A stretch of 64,000 nt of DNA from positions 186,495,958 through 186,559,957 of the forward strand of contig CM054062.1 of NCBI GenBank assembly GCA_028641055.1, given 5' to 3'. Position 1 is the stretch's first letter; each line of letters opens with the position of its first letter. Positions 34,179 through 46,302 of the stretch are shown piece by piece. A model generated the notes under the pieces. The model had not been told where the DNA came from. It saw only the letters and a list, made by a program, of their open reading frames with translations, and did no database searches. The DNA comes from Alopecurus myosuroides (Eukaryota > Streptophyta > Magnoliopsida > Poales > Poaceae). The position numbers were made by a program, and so were the translations under genes.

Positions 34179-37100
34179 TTCCACTTTTCTGGGCCTAGCT
34201 AAAAGGCGTTAAAGAAAAGCACTTCTTGGGAGATAACCCATGGTTTTATTTTTTGCTTTGTTTTTCTCTGTTTTCTTTGAGTCCAGGGGTTTTTAACCTC
34301 TGTAGAAACCCCTTTTTCTCTTTATTTTCATGTTTTAGTAGTGCCAAGTAAGGTTTCTGATGAGAGTTGGAGTTGGTTTTCGGATTTCTGCGCAGGAAAC
34401 AGATTTCTGCTGTCCACCGTAAAAAACCGTATAAGATCTTCGAAGATCATAATGATCTGAAATTTTTTTGATATTATTCCTCAGCTAATTCCACAAATTT
34501 TCCATTCTTTATGCTTTTCGATATGAGCAACATAAGTGCCTCGAAAAATTAGTCTTCACAGATAGTTCTGGTTTTGACAGATTCTGCCATTTTTCTTGCA
34601 TTTGCTCTTTTGCGATGTCAAGTGGATTTCTTTGCTTCCCGAAACATCTGTAGTTGTAGCTAATGTTTAAAAGTATCCATATTACTTGTGCCATATAGAA
34701 CCAATGGATTTTTAATTTTTGCACTAACCCTCTAATGCGAGTTACTGTTTGAGTGTGGTGTGAAGGAACTTTTCAAGGGTCAAGAGAAGAGGTGATATAT
34801 GTGATCAAGAAGAGTGCAAGGTCAAAGCTTGGGGATGCCCCCATGGTTCATCCAAGAATATTTTTAGAAGACTCCAGCATCTAAGATTGGGGATGCCCAA
34901 GGCATCCCCTTCTTCATCAACTATCTATCAGGTCACTTCTCGAGAAACTATATTTTTATTCGGTCACATCATATGAAGTTTACTTGGAGCGTCTGTTTGT
35001 TTTTATTTGTTTTTCTTTGTTTTCTTTTGTTTTCCTTTCTGCAATAATATAGTTGGATCCTAGCATTCTTTGTTTGGGAGAGAGACACGCTCCACTTTTT
35101 CGTTTGAATACTTGTTATGCTAGTATTCTTAGTTTTTCTCCTAGCTGCTGCGAAAATTCCTATTTAGCTATTGTTTTCATTGCATCTCTTATTCAGAGCT
35201 GTTAGTTTTAGTAGTGTTATGTGAGTCATATCATGTTTTCTTTCTTTAGCATTTAGAGAATTTTTGTTAAAGCATGATTTGTATGCTGCTTGTTGGGAAA
35301 AGAAACTGCTGCTTGAGGTAGAATTTTTAACGGTGCAAGTAGAAGCTTGTATAGATTGTGGCTAAAACTTTTTCGTATCATGCTAGATGTTATTTTGGTT
35401 TTAAATACTTGTGGTTATTGAGTAGCATGATTATCCTGTAATAGCTGAGAGTGTTTGATGTGCCATTGAAAGAGTCATGAGTTGTTCTTGTCATATTGAA
35501 GCATAAATTTGTGGTGTTATCCTTTGAATGTTTTATTTGGTTGACTTGGCGCATGCTCACACCATGTTTATCACTATTAACCAGTCACGACTAGCCTCCA
35601 TGATAATTTAGTTTTTGAAATTGTGGTACCACTTATTCTTTGATTAATGATGTTTATGTCGCTATGCATGATTATGGCTCTTATGCTCTCTTGATTTGTC
35701 GCTCCCAGTCTTTTGCTAGCCTCCACCTGTAGTGAGTGTGAGCTCTACTCGTGCATCCAACTCCCTAAAACCAAAGTTTTCCCATTGTGTCCACCATACC
35801 TACCTACATGTGGTATTTAACCGCCACTCCAACGTAAATTGCTCACGTGTTACCTTTAAAACTTTCAAAATTACTCATGTTTTAGCTGATCATGAGCTAA
35901 AACATGAGCACAAGAGAAGAGTAATTTTGAAATTTTTAAAGGTAACACATGAGCAATTTACTTTGTATTAGCGTTTAAATACCACATGTAGGTAGGTATG
36001 GTGGACAAAATGGGAAAAATTAGGTTTTTGGGAGTTGGATGCACGAGTAGAGCTCATGCTCACTACAGGTGGAGGCTAGGAAAAGGCTGGGAGCGACAAA
36101 TCAAGAGAGCATAAGAGACATAATCATGCATAGCGACATAAACATCATTAATAAAAGCATAAGTGGTACCACAAGTTCAAAAACTAAATGATCATGGAGG
36201 CTATTCGTGACTGGTTCATAGTCATAAACATGGTGTGAGCATGCGCCAAGTCAACCAAATAAAACATTCAAAGGAGAACACCGCAAATTTATGCTTTAAT
36301 ATGACAAGAACAACTCATGATTCTTTCAATGGAACATTAAAAACTCTCAGCTATTTGAGGCTAATCATGCTACTCAATAACCACAAGGCTTTAAAACTAA
36401 AATAACATCTAGCATGATATGAAAAATTCTAGCCACAGTCTATACAAGCTTCTACTTGCACAGTTAAAAAGTCTACCTCAAGCAGCAATTTCTTTTCCCA
36501 ACAAGCACCGTACAAAACATGCTTTAACAAAAACTCTCTAAATGCTACAGCAATCAAACATGAGAGAAATCACATAACACTACAAAAACTAACAGCTCTA
36601 CAACAAGAGATGCAATGAAAACAAGAGCTAAACAGGAATTTTTTTAGCGACTCGAAGAAAAACTAAGAATACTAGCATAGCAAGTATTCCAACGAAAAAG
36701 CGGAGCGTGTATTTATCCCAAACAAAGAATGCTAGGATCCAACTATATTATTGCAGCAAGGAAAACAAAAGAAAACAAAGGAAAACAAAAGAAAAACAAA
36801 TAGACGCACCAAATAAACTTCATATGATGTGACCGAATAAAAATATAGTTTCACGAGAAGTGACCTGATAGATAGTTGATGAAGAAGAGGATGCCCTGGG
36901 AATCCCCAAGCTTAGATGCTTGAGTCTTCTTAAAATATGCTTGGATGAACCACGGGGGCATCCCAAACCTTTGACCTTTCACTCTTCTTGATCACATATA
37001 TCACCTCTTCTCTTGACCCTTGATAACTTCCTTCACACCACACTCAAACAGTAATTCGCATTAGAGGGTTAGTGCAACAATTAAAAATCCATTGGATATG

Positions 37101-37314
37101 TAAGGCACAAGTTCTATTGATAATTCTAAAAATTAGCTACAACCACTGATGTTTCATGAAGCAAAGAAACCCACTTGACATCACAAAAGAGCAAATGCAA
37201 GAAAAATGGCAGAATCTGTTGAAACTAGAACTGTTTGTAAAGACGAAATTGTTCGAGACACTTACGTTGCTCAGATCGAAAAACTTAAAGAACAAAAAAG
37301 TTGCGGAATTAGCT
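34179..37314. other. Palindrome centre: noncoding interior of both arms
   Basis: No gene. The plus-strand interior of the left arm runs to the dyad near 35891 and is then repeated in reverse. Matching marks include CCAAGGCATCCCC (34897) against the reversed copy near 36893, and CCTACCTACATGTGGTATTTAA (35798) against TTAAATACCACATGTAGGTAGG (35965). The right arm is interrupted at 37315 by the solo LTR. Confidence 0.75.
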
Positions 37315-40300
37315 TGTAATATCCCTGATTTTTGGAAAATGCAAAAATCACAAAAATTTGAAACTTTTTGTTTTCATGTTATGCAAGTCACCAAGAACCA
37401 AATGAGAAGCAAGAAATAAAAGGAAGCAATACATAACTCAATGAAATTTGAAATTAAAACTCCATTTTCCCCCTATTCTATAAACCCTAAAAGCCCTTTC
37501 AAAATAAATATTTCTACATAAAGAAAATATTTCTTCTTAAGCAAACACTTATACCAAACATGTTTTCAACCCAATTATCATCTTGAAAATATTTTTGATA
37601 TATAAAAACCAGAGAGTTGCTATCTCTAATATTTTCTTCTTGTCTCCAAAAAGGGTTTCACTATTATTGATAACCCCCAAAAAGATATAAGTTGGATCCT
37701 TGTTTTCCAAGTGTTATGTCAATCAACAAAATAATATAGTGCTATAGAAATAATTTTTTTATGAAAACAAGTAAGATACTTTGAGAAAACAATTTTTTCA
37801 TTTGGGGAAACCTTTCTGCTTTTACTAAACCCCATTTCCAAATTTATTAAATAATTCTCTATGTTTGAAATATAACAAAAGGATACTAATTGTGGTTTCA
37901 CTAATATGTTGAAAATATACAATCTGAAAGTTCCTAAAAGAGTCTTAGAAAACAATAGTTGAACCATATAAAATATTTCTAAAAATTGTTTTAATCATAT
38001 AAAAATTAATGTTTTCTATTAAGTGACTATCATTGTTTCTTCATATTTTAAAATCATAAAATATGAAAACCATTAAATATGATTTGGGAAAATGTTATTT
38101 GATCACATTGATGTCTCTGATATTTTATTCAACCAATAATTTTCGTTTTTATATAATTGATTTTTTTAAATGACATTAATATGCTATTAGTGAAATCATT
38201 TCTATTTCAAAATATAAAATAGCAAAACAAGTGTAAATGATTTTCAAAAATTATAATTGCCTTATATAATGTCTCTGTATTTTTATAAAACCCCTTCTCA
38301 AAATTAAATTTCATTTTTCTATTAAAAATGCTATTAAGTCACTTTTAATGAATTATTCAAATTTCATAATTCAAAAATGTAATATGTTCAAAAGTTTGTG
38401 AAAATGGTTTTTCTGGAAAGGCAATTAAATTTTAAGAATTTAGAAATTTGTTTCATGTTAATTGGATTTATAAAACAGAAGAGATAATTAAAACAATTAA
38501 ACAGGAATAAAAGAAAAAAGCTTGATGACGTCACCGTCGTCTTCCTCAGTTTGGAAACCAATTCATCACGGCCGAAAATTTCGCCCCGTGATTTCTCACC
38601 ATTAACGCCACCATTGATTCCCCTCTCGGCATCTATAAAGAGCCCACAACCTCCTCTCCATTTCCCCTCTCCACCCCTCCTATTTCATACCCCGAGTCAA
38701 GAGAATTTCCTCGCCGGAGTTGCTCACGGCCGCCGCCGTTTTTCTTCGATTCCGGCGAGTGCAGTTGGTCCCCGAGCACGTGATGCCTTCCATCCTCATC
38801 CTCGCATCCTTGCGCATCTCACCGTGCCCCTGCACGAATTTTCTGTGCAGTATAACGACACTGCCGTCCGTTCCCGAGGTCGCCGGAGCCCCGACGAGCT
38901 CCCTCTGCATCGCGTGGATGAACCACGACGCGGGAATTCTCACCGCCACCTCCATTCGCCCCGCCGTGCGATGCTGAGTCCCGTAGTGGTCTCCGTTGAG
39001 CCCACAGACCACCGGAGAAGCCCCGCCGTCCGTTTTCCGACCGCTGCGCTGCCGTCTGCCTCCATTCCGGCCAGCCCCGCCGCTAGGTGAGCTCCTCTCC
39101 GATCCCTCGCCGTTAGATCTGATAGGTACGGCTAGGATTAGATCCCCACGAAGGGGTATGCCACCGTTGGATCTGGATCTAACGTCCCAGATAAAATCAC
39201 TTATCCACATCAGCAACCCAGTCAGCACGCCACGCAGCAGCCCAGTCAGCAACCCTGTCCAATCAGGAGCTCCCACGTGGCCTAGCCTTTATTTGAATTT
39301 TTCTCCCGCTAGAATTTTTTGGCAGATTTGCACAAAAGCTCCTGCAACTTCAAATCATCATATCTTTTCAACCACTTAGCCAAATTTAGCAATCTTGGAC
39401 TTTTTGAAAAGCCCTTAACATCTAGAAACTTTTGGCACTGGCCAAATTCAAATTTGACAAACTTAAATTTGTTCAAATTCAAATATGCTTGTTTGATGAA
39501 ATTTGGCATAATTCAAATTCTACAAATCCAAAAATTGTAAATAAAATATATTTGGAAACCTTAGGATGTGTACTTTCATATCCTCTGTCCCAAAATAAAA
39601 ATTGAACAGATTAAAATTGATTTTAGAATTATGTGGCCATTTGAGCAAATTTGACTTAGTTTAAATTCTATAAATAATTTTAATATGATTTCTTAAGCAA
39701 TGTTGCTCCATATGGCCTCCTTAATCCATAGAAACCAGTGCCATAGAATTTTGGACACATATGAGCCATACCCATGTATTTTAGGCCAAGTTATCACACA
39801 CATGTTTCACACCATATTAAAAATGACTTAGGAAATATTTTTGCTTAAGTGGCTCTATGTGTGTATGGCTATATGAAACCAAGGCTAAGTCCTTAGTGAA
39901 GTTTCAAATTATACTTAGCCAACAAATGAACCTAAAAACACTAGTACAAATGTTTCCATCAACTTTTTGTCTCCCCATGCTTGCTTCAAGATTTCACCAA
40001 GTTGGGATATGTGAGAACCATGAAGTGCAATGGAGGACTTAACCATCTAGAGATTTTTCAACATGAAGATAGAAGACCAATGAAGGACTTAGCAAATAAA
40101 ACAAACTTCAGAAGCATCTCCAAGAAGTGGAAGCACTTAGCAGACTAAACCCCTTTCTCTCTAAGTCTTTTTCCTTCCCTTTTCTATTCTTCTCCTTTCA
40201 ACTTTATGGCAAAATGAAGAGAAACAAGGAAGATCATTGAAGAAATGACTTAGGATCCACAACAATCTGAAGCATACTCCATCAAGTCCAAGTACATGAA

Positions 40301-42256
40301 GAATGAAGAAGAAGACTCACCTCTCCCATTCTATCCTCTTGTCTCATTTCTCCTCTATTTTGACTTAGTGATATTTTCACATTTGTTAAATAAAACACTT
40401 AGTTGTGACCACACCACTTGGGAAACAACTAGCGAGAAAACCATGAAGACTATCAAGACCAAGAGAAGCACCACACCAAGGAAGGAAACAACTTAGATGG
40501 CATGATGATGATCTTCAAGAAGGCAATCACATGAGGTCTAGAAGCAATCCATACAGGTTGAAGAATAACAAGTTATTTTTGTCCAACCATTGACCCAAAT
40601 GGAAAACCCAAGACTTAGTAATATTTTCCCTTTGATGATGAAGTTGGTAGACCTACCCTAACCACAATGGAAAATACTAACATAGTCACTCAAATATTTT
40701 TGAAGGTGAATATGACCAAGTGTTTGCATGTATTACTTTAGTTGAAGAAGTAATATGTTTATTCTTAGTGAACTCTTGGAACTTCCTCGACAAGTATGGT
40801 TATAATAAAGTTAGATCACATCAAACTCAACCTAGTCCTACCCAAGTAAACCATTGGAATTTCCTTAACAAGTATGAGACCATTAGAGAATGAATCTTTC
40901 AACTCAAACCTAGACCTTGTCCTAGCCCACTAGGTTAAACTCCTTTGGCTATTTTAGTTCTTTGTATGATATCTTCACTTGTATGTTTGCTTGATAGCAT
41001 GTTTGTTTAATTTGTTATTGTGTTTTCAATGAGTAGATTGTACGGAGAGCAACGATCCTTTGTGAAGAGAGTGTGATATCTTCACCAACTTCAACAAGGC
41101 AAGTAACACATCATCAACTACCCATTATTTTCTATATGTATTAGTTGATTTTTGAGTAGTATGCATTGATAGGAAATTTTTACTAAGTTATATTATGCTA
41201 TGCTATTATCCTAGTAGTGTGTAGCCATCTCTTTTATCCTTGTTATTTATAGCCTTAGAACTTGATAGATGCTATGCAATGAGACAAATGATTTTTTACT
41301 TGATGTTGTGGAAAAATTCTAAGTAACAACTTCAATGAACCACCTGGGTGGATTTGGTTGTTTGGCTGAAGAGAGTTGAGTGTCTCCCCGAGGGGTGTTA
41401 ACTTGAGGAATGCCACCCAGGAACAAAGTGATTATGATGTTCCCCAAGTTTAGATTGCTTCAAGTGCAGCCTTTAGTCATATGGGCTCTGTCTTGATCGA
41501 CTAAGTTGTGAGGGTTCATCCCGGGCTTGACAAGCAGATGTAGCATAATTATAGGTGGAACGGGTCTTGCCATTGGGTTGGATTCTTGCTTCTGAAAGAT
41601 CTCGTCTCGATTCTTCTCCTTTCCTTAATGCACTCGGGTGTATAGGATGTTTGGGTTGAGTTGGGTCTGAAGGTGAAAGTGCACAAGCTCTGCAGAGTCA
41701 ACAAACTAAGATCTTAGCTGTGTCCCCGGTTATGGACAACTATGAGGAGATGGACAAGGAAGGACGGAAGAATCACATCACCATTTTCAATAATTAAAAT
41801 TTTGACCAAGGTAAAAAACTTAGCCAAAACTCCACTCAGCCAAATAAGCATGTAGTATTAGTCTTGCCATTTATATCCACCATAGTGTTACTTGCCAATA
41901 CATTAAATTGTATTGACTCCCTTGTGGCTGCATATTCCATATTGCAGATGTTTCTGAAGACGAGTGAGGATTTCGTTTAGGATCTCGAGACTATCGCCAA
42001 CATGTTTTTCCTGTGGCACATGAAGAAGATGGGCTCAATGTTGTACTATGTTTTCTGCTGTAATTCTTTGTTTTATGCTAGTCTTCTAATACTATGCAAG
42101 TTGTAATCCTATTTTGTGAAGACTGGATCATGCGATGTAATAGAATTTGATGCATTTGCATGATATTTCATTTTGTACTGTGGTGCTAGCAATTGATCCA
42201 GGGACTAGCACAATAACATAGGTATTCCAGCTTTATTAAAAGTTGGGAACGCTACA
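37315..42256 (+). repeat. Solo LTR, 4,942 bp, with 5-bp target duplications
   Basis: Begins TGTAATATCCCTG and ends GGGAACGCTACA. TAGCT is present at 37310-37314 and 42257-42261. The target can be read without the insertion in the left arm (TCAGCTAATTCC at about 34482-34493), so the insertion is certain. The interior is AT-rich with a GC-rich segment at about 38520-39280 behind a TATA-like CTATAAAG (about 38632). No gag, pol or primer site was found, so a solo LTR is likelier than a complete element. Orientation follows the TGTAATATCCC start. Its architecture resembles the 5-kb LTR at 16563-21595, but the sequences are not obviously the same family. Confidence 0.85.
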
Positions 42257-42544
42257 TAGCTGAGGAATAAGAACACAATAATTCAGATCATTCTGATCTT
42301 CCAGGATTTTATACGATTGTTTACGGTAGACAGCAGAAATCCGAAAACCAACTCAAACTCTCGTCAGAAACCTTACTTGGCACTACTAAAACATGAAAAG
42401 AAAGATATAAAGGAGTTGCTACAGAAGTATACAACCTCTTGACTCAAAGAAAACAGAGAAAAACAAAGCAAAAATAAAAGCATGGGTTATCTCCTAAGAA
42501 GTGCTTTTCTTTAGCGCCTTTTAGCTAGGCCCAGAAAAGTGGAA

Positions 42545-43266
42545 TCAAGTATTTTCAAGTGAAGAAGCATCCAAATCAATAATTTCCTCGAAAACCCCAA
42601 TTATAGCAATGGGTACCTTAGACACCCCTGAAGATGATTCAACATGAAAATCACTTTTGGTTTCACTAACAGTTTTATTAATTTTAAGCACGTTAGGGGA
42701 TTTCGGTTTAGGTGCCTTTGGGACATACATAAATTTTCCTCTTTTCCAATAGAAGGTTTATCTTTTTAAAACTTAAGAGCAGAAAAGGTTGATCTTAAAG
42801 TTTCCATAGCTTCCTCTAATTTACCAATCCTCATATTTTGACTATCATGGATATTGCTAGCTTCTAAAAAAGTGATTTTCTTGTTGATACTCACTATTGA
42901 TTCATTAACTTTGCTAGTATTATCAAGGAACTTTGGCAAATTTTTCTCCATGGAGTTTAGCTTTTTAATAACATCATCTAAAGTGATCTTAGTTTTAGCA
43001 ACCTTAGTAGGCGGTGTTCCAACTAAACTTTCAATTAAATTAGAGGCTTCCCAAGCAGGTGTTCCCAGAAAATTACCGCTTGTAAGAGTGTCTAGAACAT
43101 ACCTATACCAGCTAGTAATACAATCATAAAAATTCCTAAGAATGATTAAAGTGGAATATTTCTTAGTGCATCTATGATGAGAATCACTTATCCTATACCA
43201 AGCATCTTTAAAACTTTCTCCACCTTGTTGCTTAAAGGAATGCACTTGAACTTCAGGAACACTCAT
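42545..43266 (-). pseudogene. Athila-like gag remnant, right arm
   Basis: The minus-strand frame from ATG 43266 (MSVPEVQVHSFKQQGGESFKD) keeps the early codons that are broken in the left arm. It continues to about 42766 and, after a frameshift, to 42545 (KAPKPKSPN..., LDASSLENT). It has the same domains as the left-arm copy, with about 85% identity. It lies directly after the primer site and LTR on the minus strand. Confidence 0.7.
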
Positions 43267-43432
43267 TTTAGCAAGACTAAAAACAGGAATAAAACTACAG
43301 CTAGAATAAGAACTATTTTTCTATGTTTTTGATGAAGAGAAGAAAACAAGGAAAATAAAATAAACCAAGCAAAACAAAAATAAAGTAAAGATATTGGAAG
43401 TGAGAGACTCCCCTCGCAGAAATTATCTTCCT

Positions 43433-43449
43433 CCCCGGCAACGACGCCA
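43433..43449 (-). other. Primer binding site, right arm
   Basis: On the minus strand TGGCGTCGTTGCCGGGG, a one-base variant of the Athila-type site. Confidence 0.75.
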
Positions 43450-43459
43450 GAAAACTTGT

Positions 43460-45147
43460 TGATGGCGTGTAATTGATGGGAGACTTTTTGCTGATGATGA
43501 CTTTGAAATCTCCGGCAACGGCACGAGAAAACTTGATGGGAGCCTTGACGCCCTCATTCATAAACCCCAAGAGAAAGGTTGTGAAGAGTGTAGTAGCAAG
43601 TTTTCCTCAGAAAAGAAACCAAGGTTGAATCGACCAGTAGGAGGACAAGCAATCTCTGAAGGTTGATGCAGCTGAGGTGGCAGGGCGCACTACCGGTTCA
43701 GCAGCAACGTGGAACCTACACAATACGATCAAATCACTTTGTCCCAAGGAAGCAGTAAGATTGTCAATCTCACCGGTTTTGTTGAACACAAAGAGGTTAA
43801 ACGTATGGTGTGGAAATTAGTGGGAAAACAGTAGGAACTATATGAGAGCAGTATGAAAGTAGTATGAAAGCAGTAGGTGTTTTATCAGTATGAGGAAAAA
43901 GGACCGGGGTTCATACTTCACTAGTGGTGTATCTCCGTGAAAAATAAATAACATGTGTGGTGAACAAATTACAGCTGGGCAATTGACAGAAATGAAGGTT
44001 GCACCGTAGTGCATATGCAAGACATAAAGATTACTATGTGATTCATGCGGGCATTCCAACAAGATACATAGACCGTTATCCAACTACATCTATGAGTAAA
44101 AATCCACCCTCCGACTATCATCCGAACAAACATTGGGTATTAAGTTGCAAGAAACACATAATCGCAGTAAGCAAAGTGTGTAATATAAACAATAACATCA
44201 TCCTTAGACAAAGCATTGTTGTTTTCTCCCTAATGGCAACAGCACATCCTCCATCTGTCACGTTTCTGTCACTCGAGCACAGATGAAAAGGAGGCATGAA
44301 CCCACTATCGAGCATAAATACTCCCTCTTGGATTTACTAGCATCTACTTGGCCAGAGCATCTACTAATAACAGAGAGCATGCAAGATCATAAATAACATA
44401 TGCATGTAGATAACATGATAGATTGATAATCAGAAGACATAACATTCAACATTCATCAGATCCCAGCAAATACAACATGTAGCATTACATAAAGATGATC
44501 TTGATCATGATAGGAAGCTCACAAGATCTAAACATGAGGTACAAAGTGGAGAGAACAACCATCTAGCTACTGCTATGGACCCGTAGTCCAGGGATGAACT
44601 ACTCACGCATCACTTTGGAGGAGGGCATGGTGGTGTAGACCACTCCGGTGATGAGTTCCCCCTCCTGCAGGGTGCCGGGGAGAGCTCCAGAACCCTCCCG
44701 ATCTCGGGATGACGGTGACGGCGGCCTCGGGTAAAAGTGGTATATATCTAGGGTTTATGTCTCGGGGGGGATTAAATAGGCGAAAGGGTAGAGGCGGTGG
44801 AGGCCTGGGAGCCCCACACCACCCCTCGGCGCGGCCCAGGGGGCGCCTCCCTATGGTGTGCCCCCCTGAGGCCCCCCTCCGTTTCTCTTCGGGGCTCCAT
44901 GGAACCTTCGGGAATTCTAAGACTTTCAGGCTTCGAATTTTCCAATTCCGAGAATATTTCCAGAACAACTTTTCTGAAACCAAAAACAACAGAAAACATG
45001 GAACTGGCTCTGTGGCATCTTGTCAATAAGTTAGTACGGAAAATCGATAAAAATGGCATAAAGTGTATAACAAACATGTGGGAAACAATAACAAAACAAC
45101 ATGGAACATCAGAAATTAAGGATACGTTTATGACATATCACGTATCA
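43460..45147 (-). repeat. Right-arm Athila-type LTR (1,688 bp) with an extra end segment
   Basis: Homologous to 31651-33260 in opposite orientation. On the minus strand it starts TGATACGTGATATGTC at 45147. Near its end (about 43475-43550) it carries about 75 extra bases, including GTGCCGTTGCCGGAGA, which resembles a second primer site. Confidence 0.85.
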
Positions 45148-46262
45148 CGGTGTACCATTGCACATGCGTTCTCCCTAGCAAAAAGTGAGTTTGCCATAAA
45201 AATAGCTAGGTAACGAACATTAGGGTTTTGAATGAGAGACATCTTCTTCTTAAGATAATCATAGTTACGAAGAACAGATATCTCATTCCAAACTCCTACC
45301 ATCTCAACGAGATCAACATTAGCATCATCTAAAAATTTCGTACCATGGTTCGGGAAACTGAAAATTTTGCATAACCTCTGAAGGGTGATGCGCACTTGTC
45401 ACCCTCGAACGGCAAACTTGCAGTAATGGTTTTATTATGGTTGGTGGATGTTGATGTAGAAGGTGGAGAGGCACTCTGTCTTGAGCTTCTTGAAGGTGGG
45501 GACACATATTTGCACGAAAATGGTGAGTCTAGCGCGCTCGACATCCACGCGAAGTCGGTGGCAAGACCAACTTCCTAGAGGAACTGGTGATGCACCAACC
45601 TCGTGGGAACGACCTTGCGGTTCTTCATCCCTTCAGGCAACTCCTTGACCGCCTCACGGTCAATCTCGAAGTCAGATTCCTTCCTTGACCTCTTGTGGTT
45701 GGGTGCGATTGAGCCAGTGCTTCCTCTTCCCATCACACCCTTGAACTTCCTGGATGCCATTGCCCTAAAGAAAATAAAACTTGAATAGATAAGTTTGGGA
45801 AAAAATAATTCAATACTCTGCTGATTTTAACTAAACAAGACTAGGCATATGATTCACAGGTGTATCATAGATGATTCTACGTGATCAAACGAAATCCTAA
45901 CGTGTACAAATCTCTAAAATCAATTCAAGTCAAGAACTCATCTAGTTCTAGCAACGCAACAAAAAATAAGCATAGATTGGAGAAAGTAAACCATGGATTG
46001 GAGGAAAACTTACCAGTTTGGAGTTCTACCAAAACAAAAGAACAAAATCCATGAAGAATTAAAGCTTTGGGAGGATTTAGGGCAGACTTTGAGAGCGTTT
46101 GGAGAGAGGAGAACTCGGTTTTGGAGATGGTATGAGTTCAATCCCGCAACCCTCTCTCTTTTAACTTCTAAACACAACGGTACGGTGAGCGATACGGTCG
46201 CTCCTCACCGTACCAAGGTCGTTTCACTCTTTCTTTGTCGGTTTTAGGGTTTACACACATGA
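45148..46262 (-). pseudogene. Athila-like ORF1/gag fragment
   Basis: The minus strand begins with ATG at 45760 (MASRKFKG..GRGS...) after a noncoding leader (46262-45761). Frames then shift: EVGLATDFAWMSSAL..., and ...NFQFPEPWYEIF / NHGTKFLDDANVDLVEMVGVWNEISVLRNYDYLKKKMSLIQNPNVRYLAIFMANSLFARENACAMV. This last part is the kind of domain I know from Athila ORF1 proteins of Triticeae (putative plant transposon domain). It is cut at 45147 by the right-arm LTR. The remaining part is not found at the left side of the palindrome. Confidence 0.6.
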
Positions 46263-46302
46263 GTTGCATTTTTGTACGGTAGCTGGTACGGTCGCTTGTC
46301 AC

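Larger units (their letters stand above)
31651..45147. repeat. Giant palindrome of two Athila-like 5' halves, arms about 4.2 kb
   Basis: The left arm (31651 to about 35890, plus) and the right arm (about 35892 to 45147, minus) each read LTR, primer site, gag, noncoding interior. They meet at a dyad near 35891 in TTTTAGCTGATCATGAGCTAAAA. From LTR end to dyad the left arm is 2,631 bp and the right arm about 2,622 bp once the inserted solo LTR and its duplication are removed. Gag translations are roughly 85% identical. Neither arm has the last 1 kb of interior or the 3' LTR seen in elements B and C. Flanks differ (31646-31650 CAGCA; 45148-45152 CGGTG), so it is not one insertion. Confidence 0.85.

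Noticed and set aside
38551..39276. 179- and 198-codon ORFs on opposite strands
   Set aside because: Both lie in the GC-rich core of a solo LTR and overlap each other. No domain is visible, so they are by-products of base composition.
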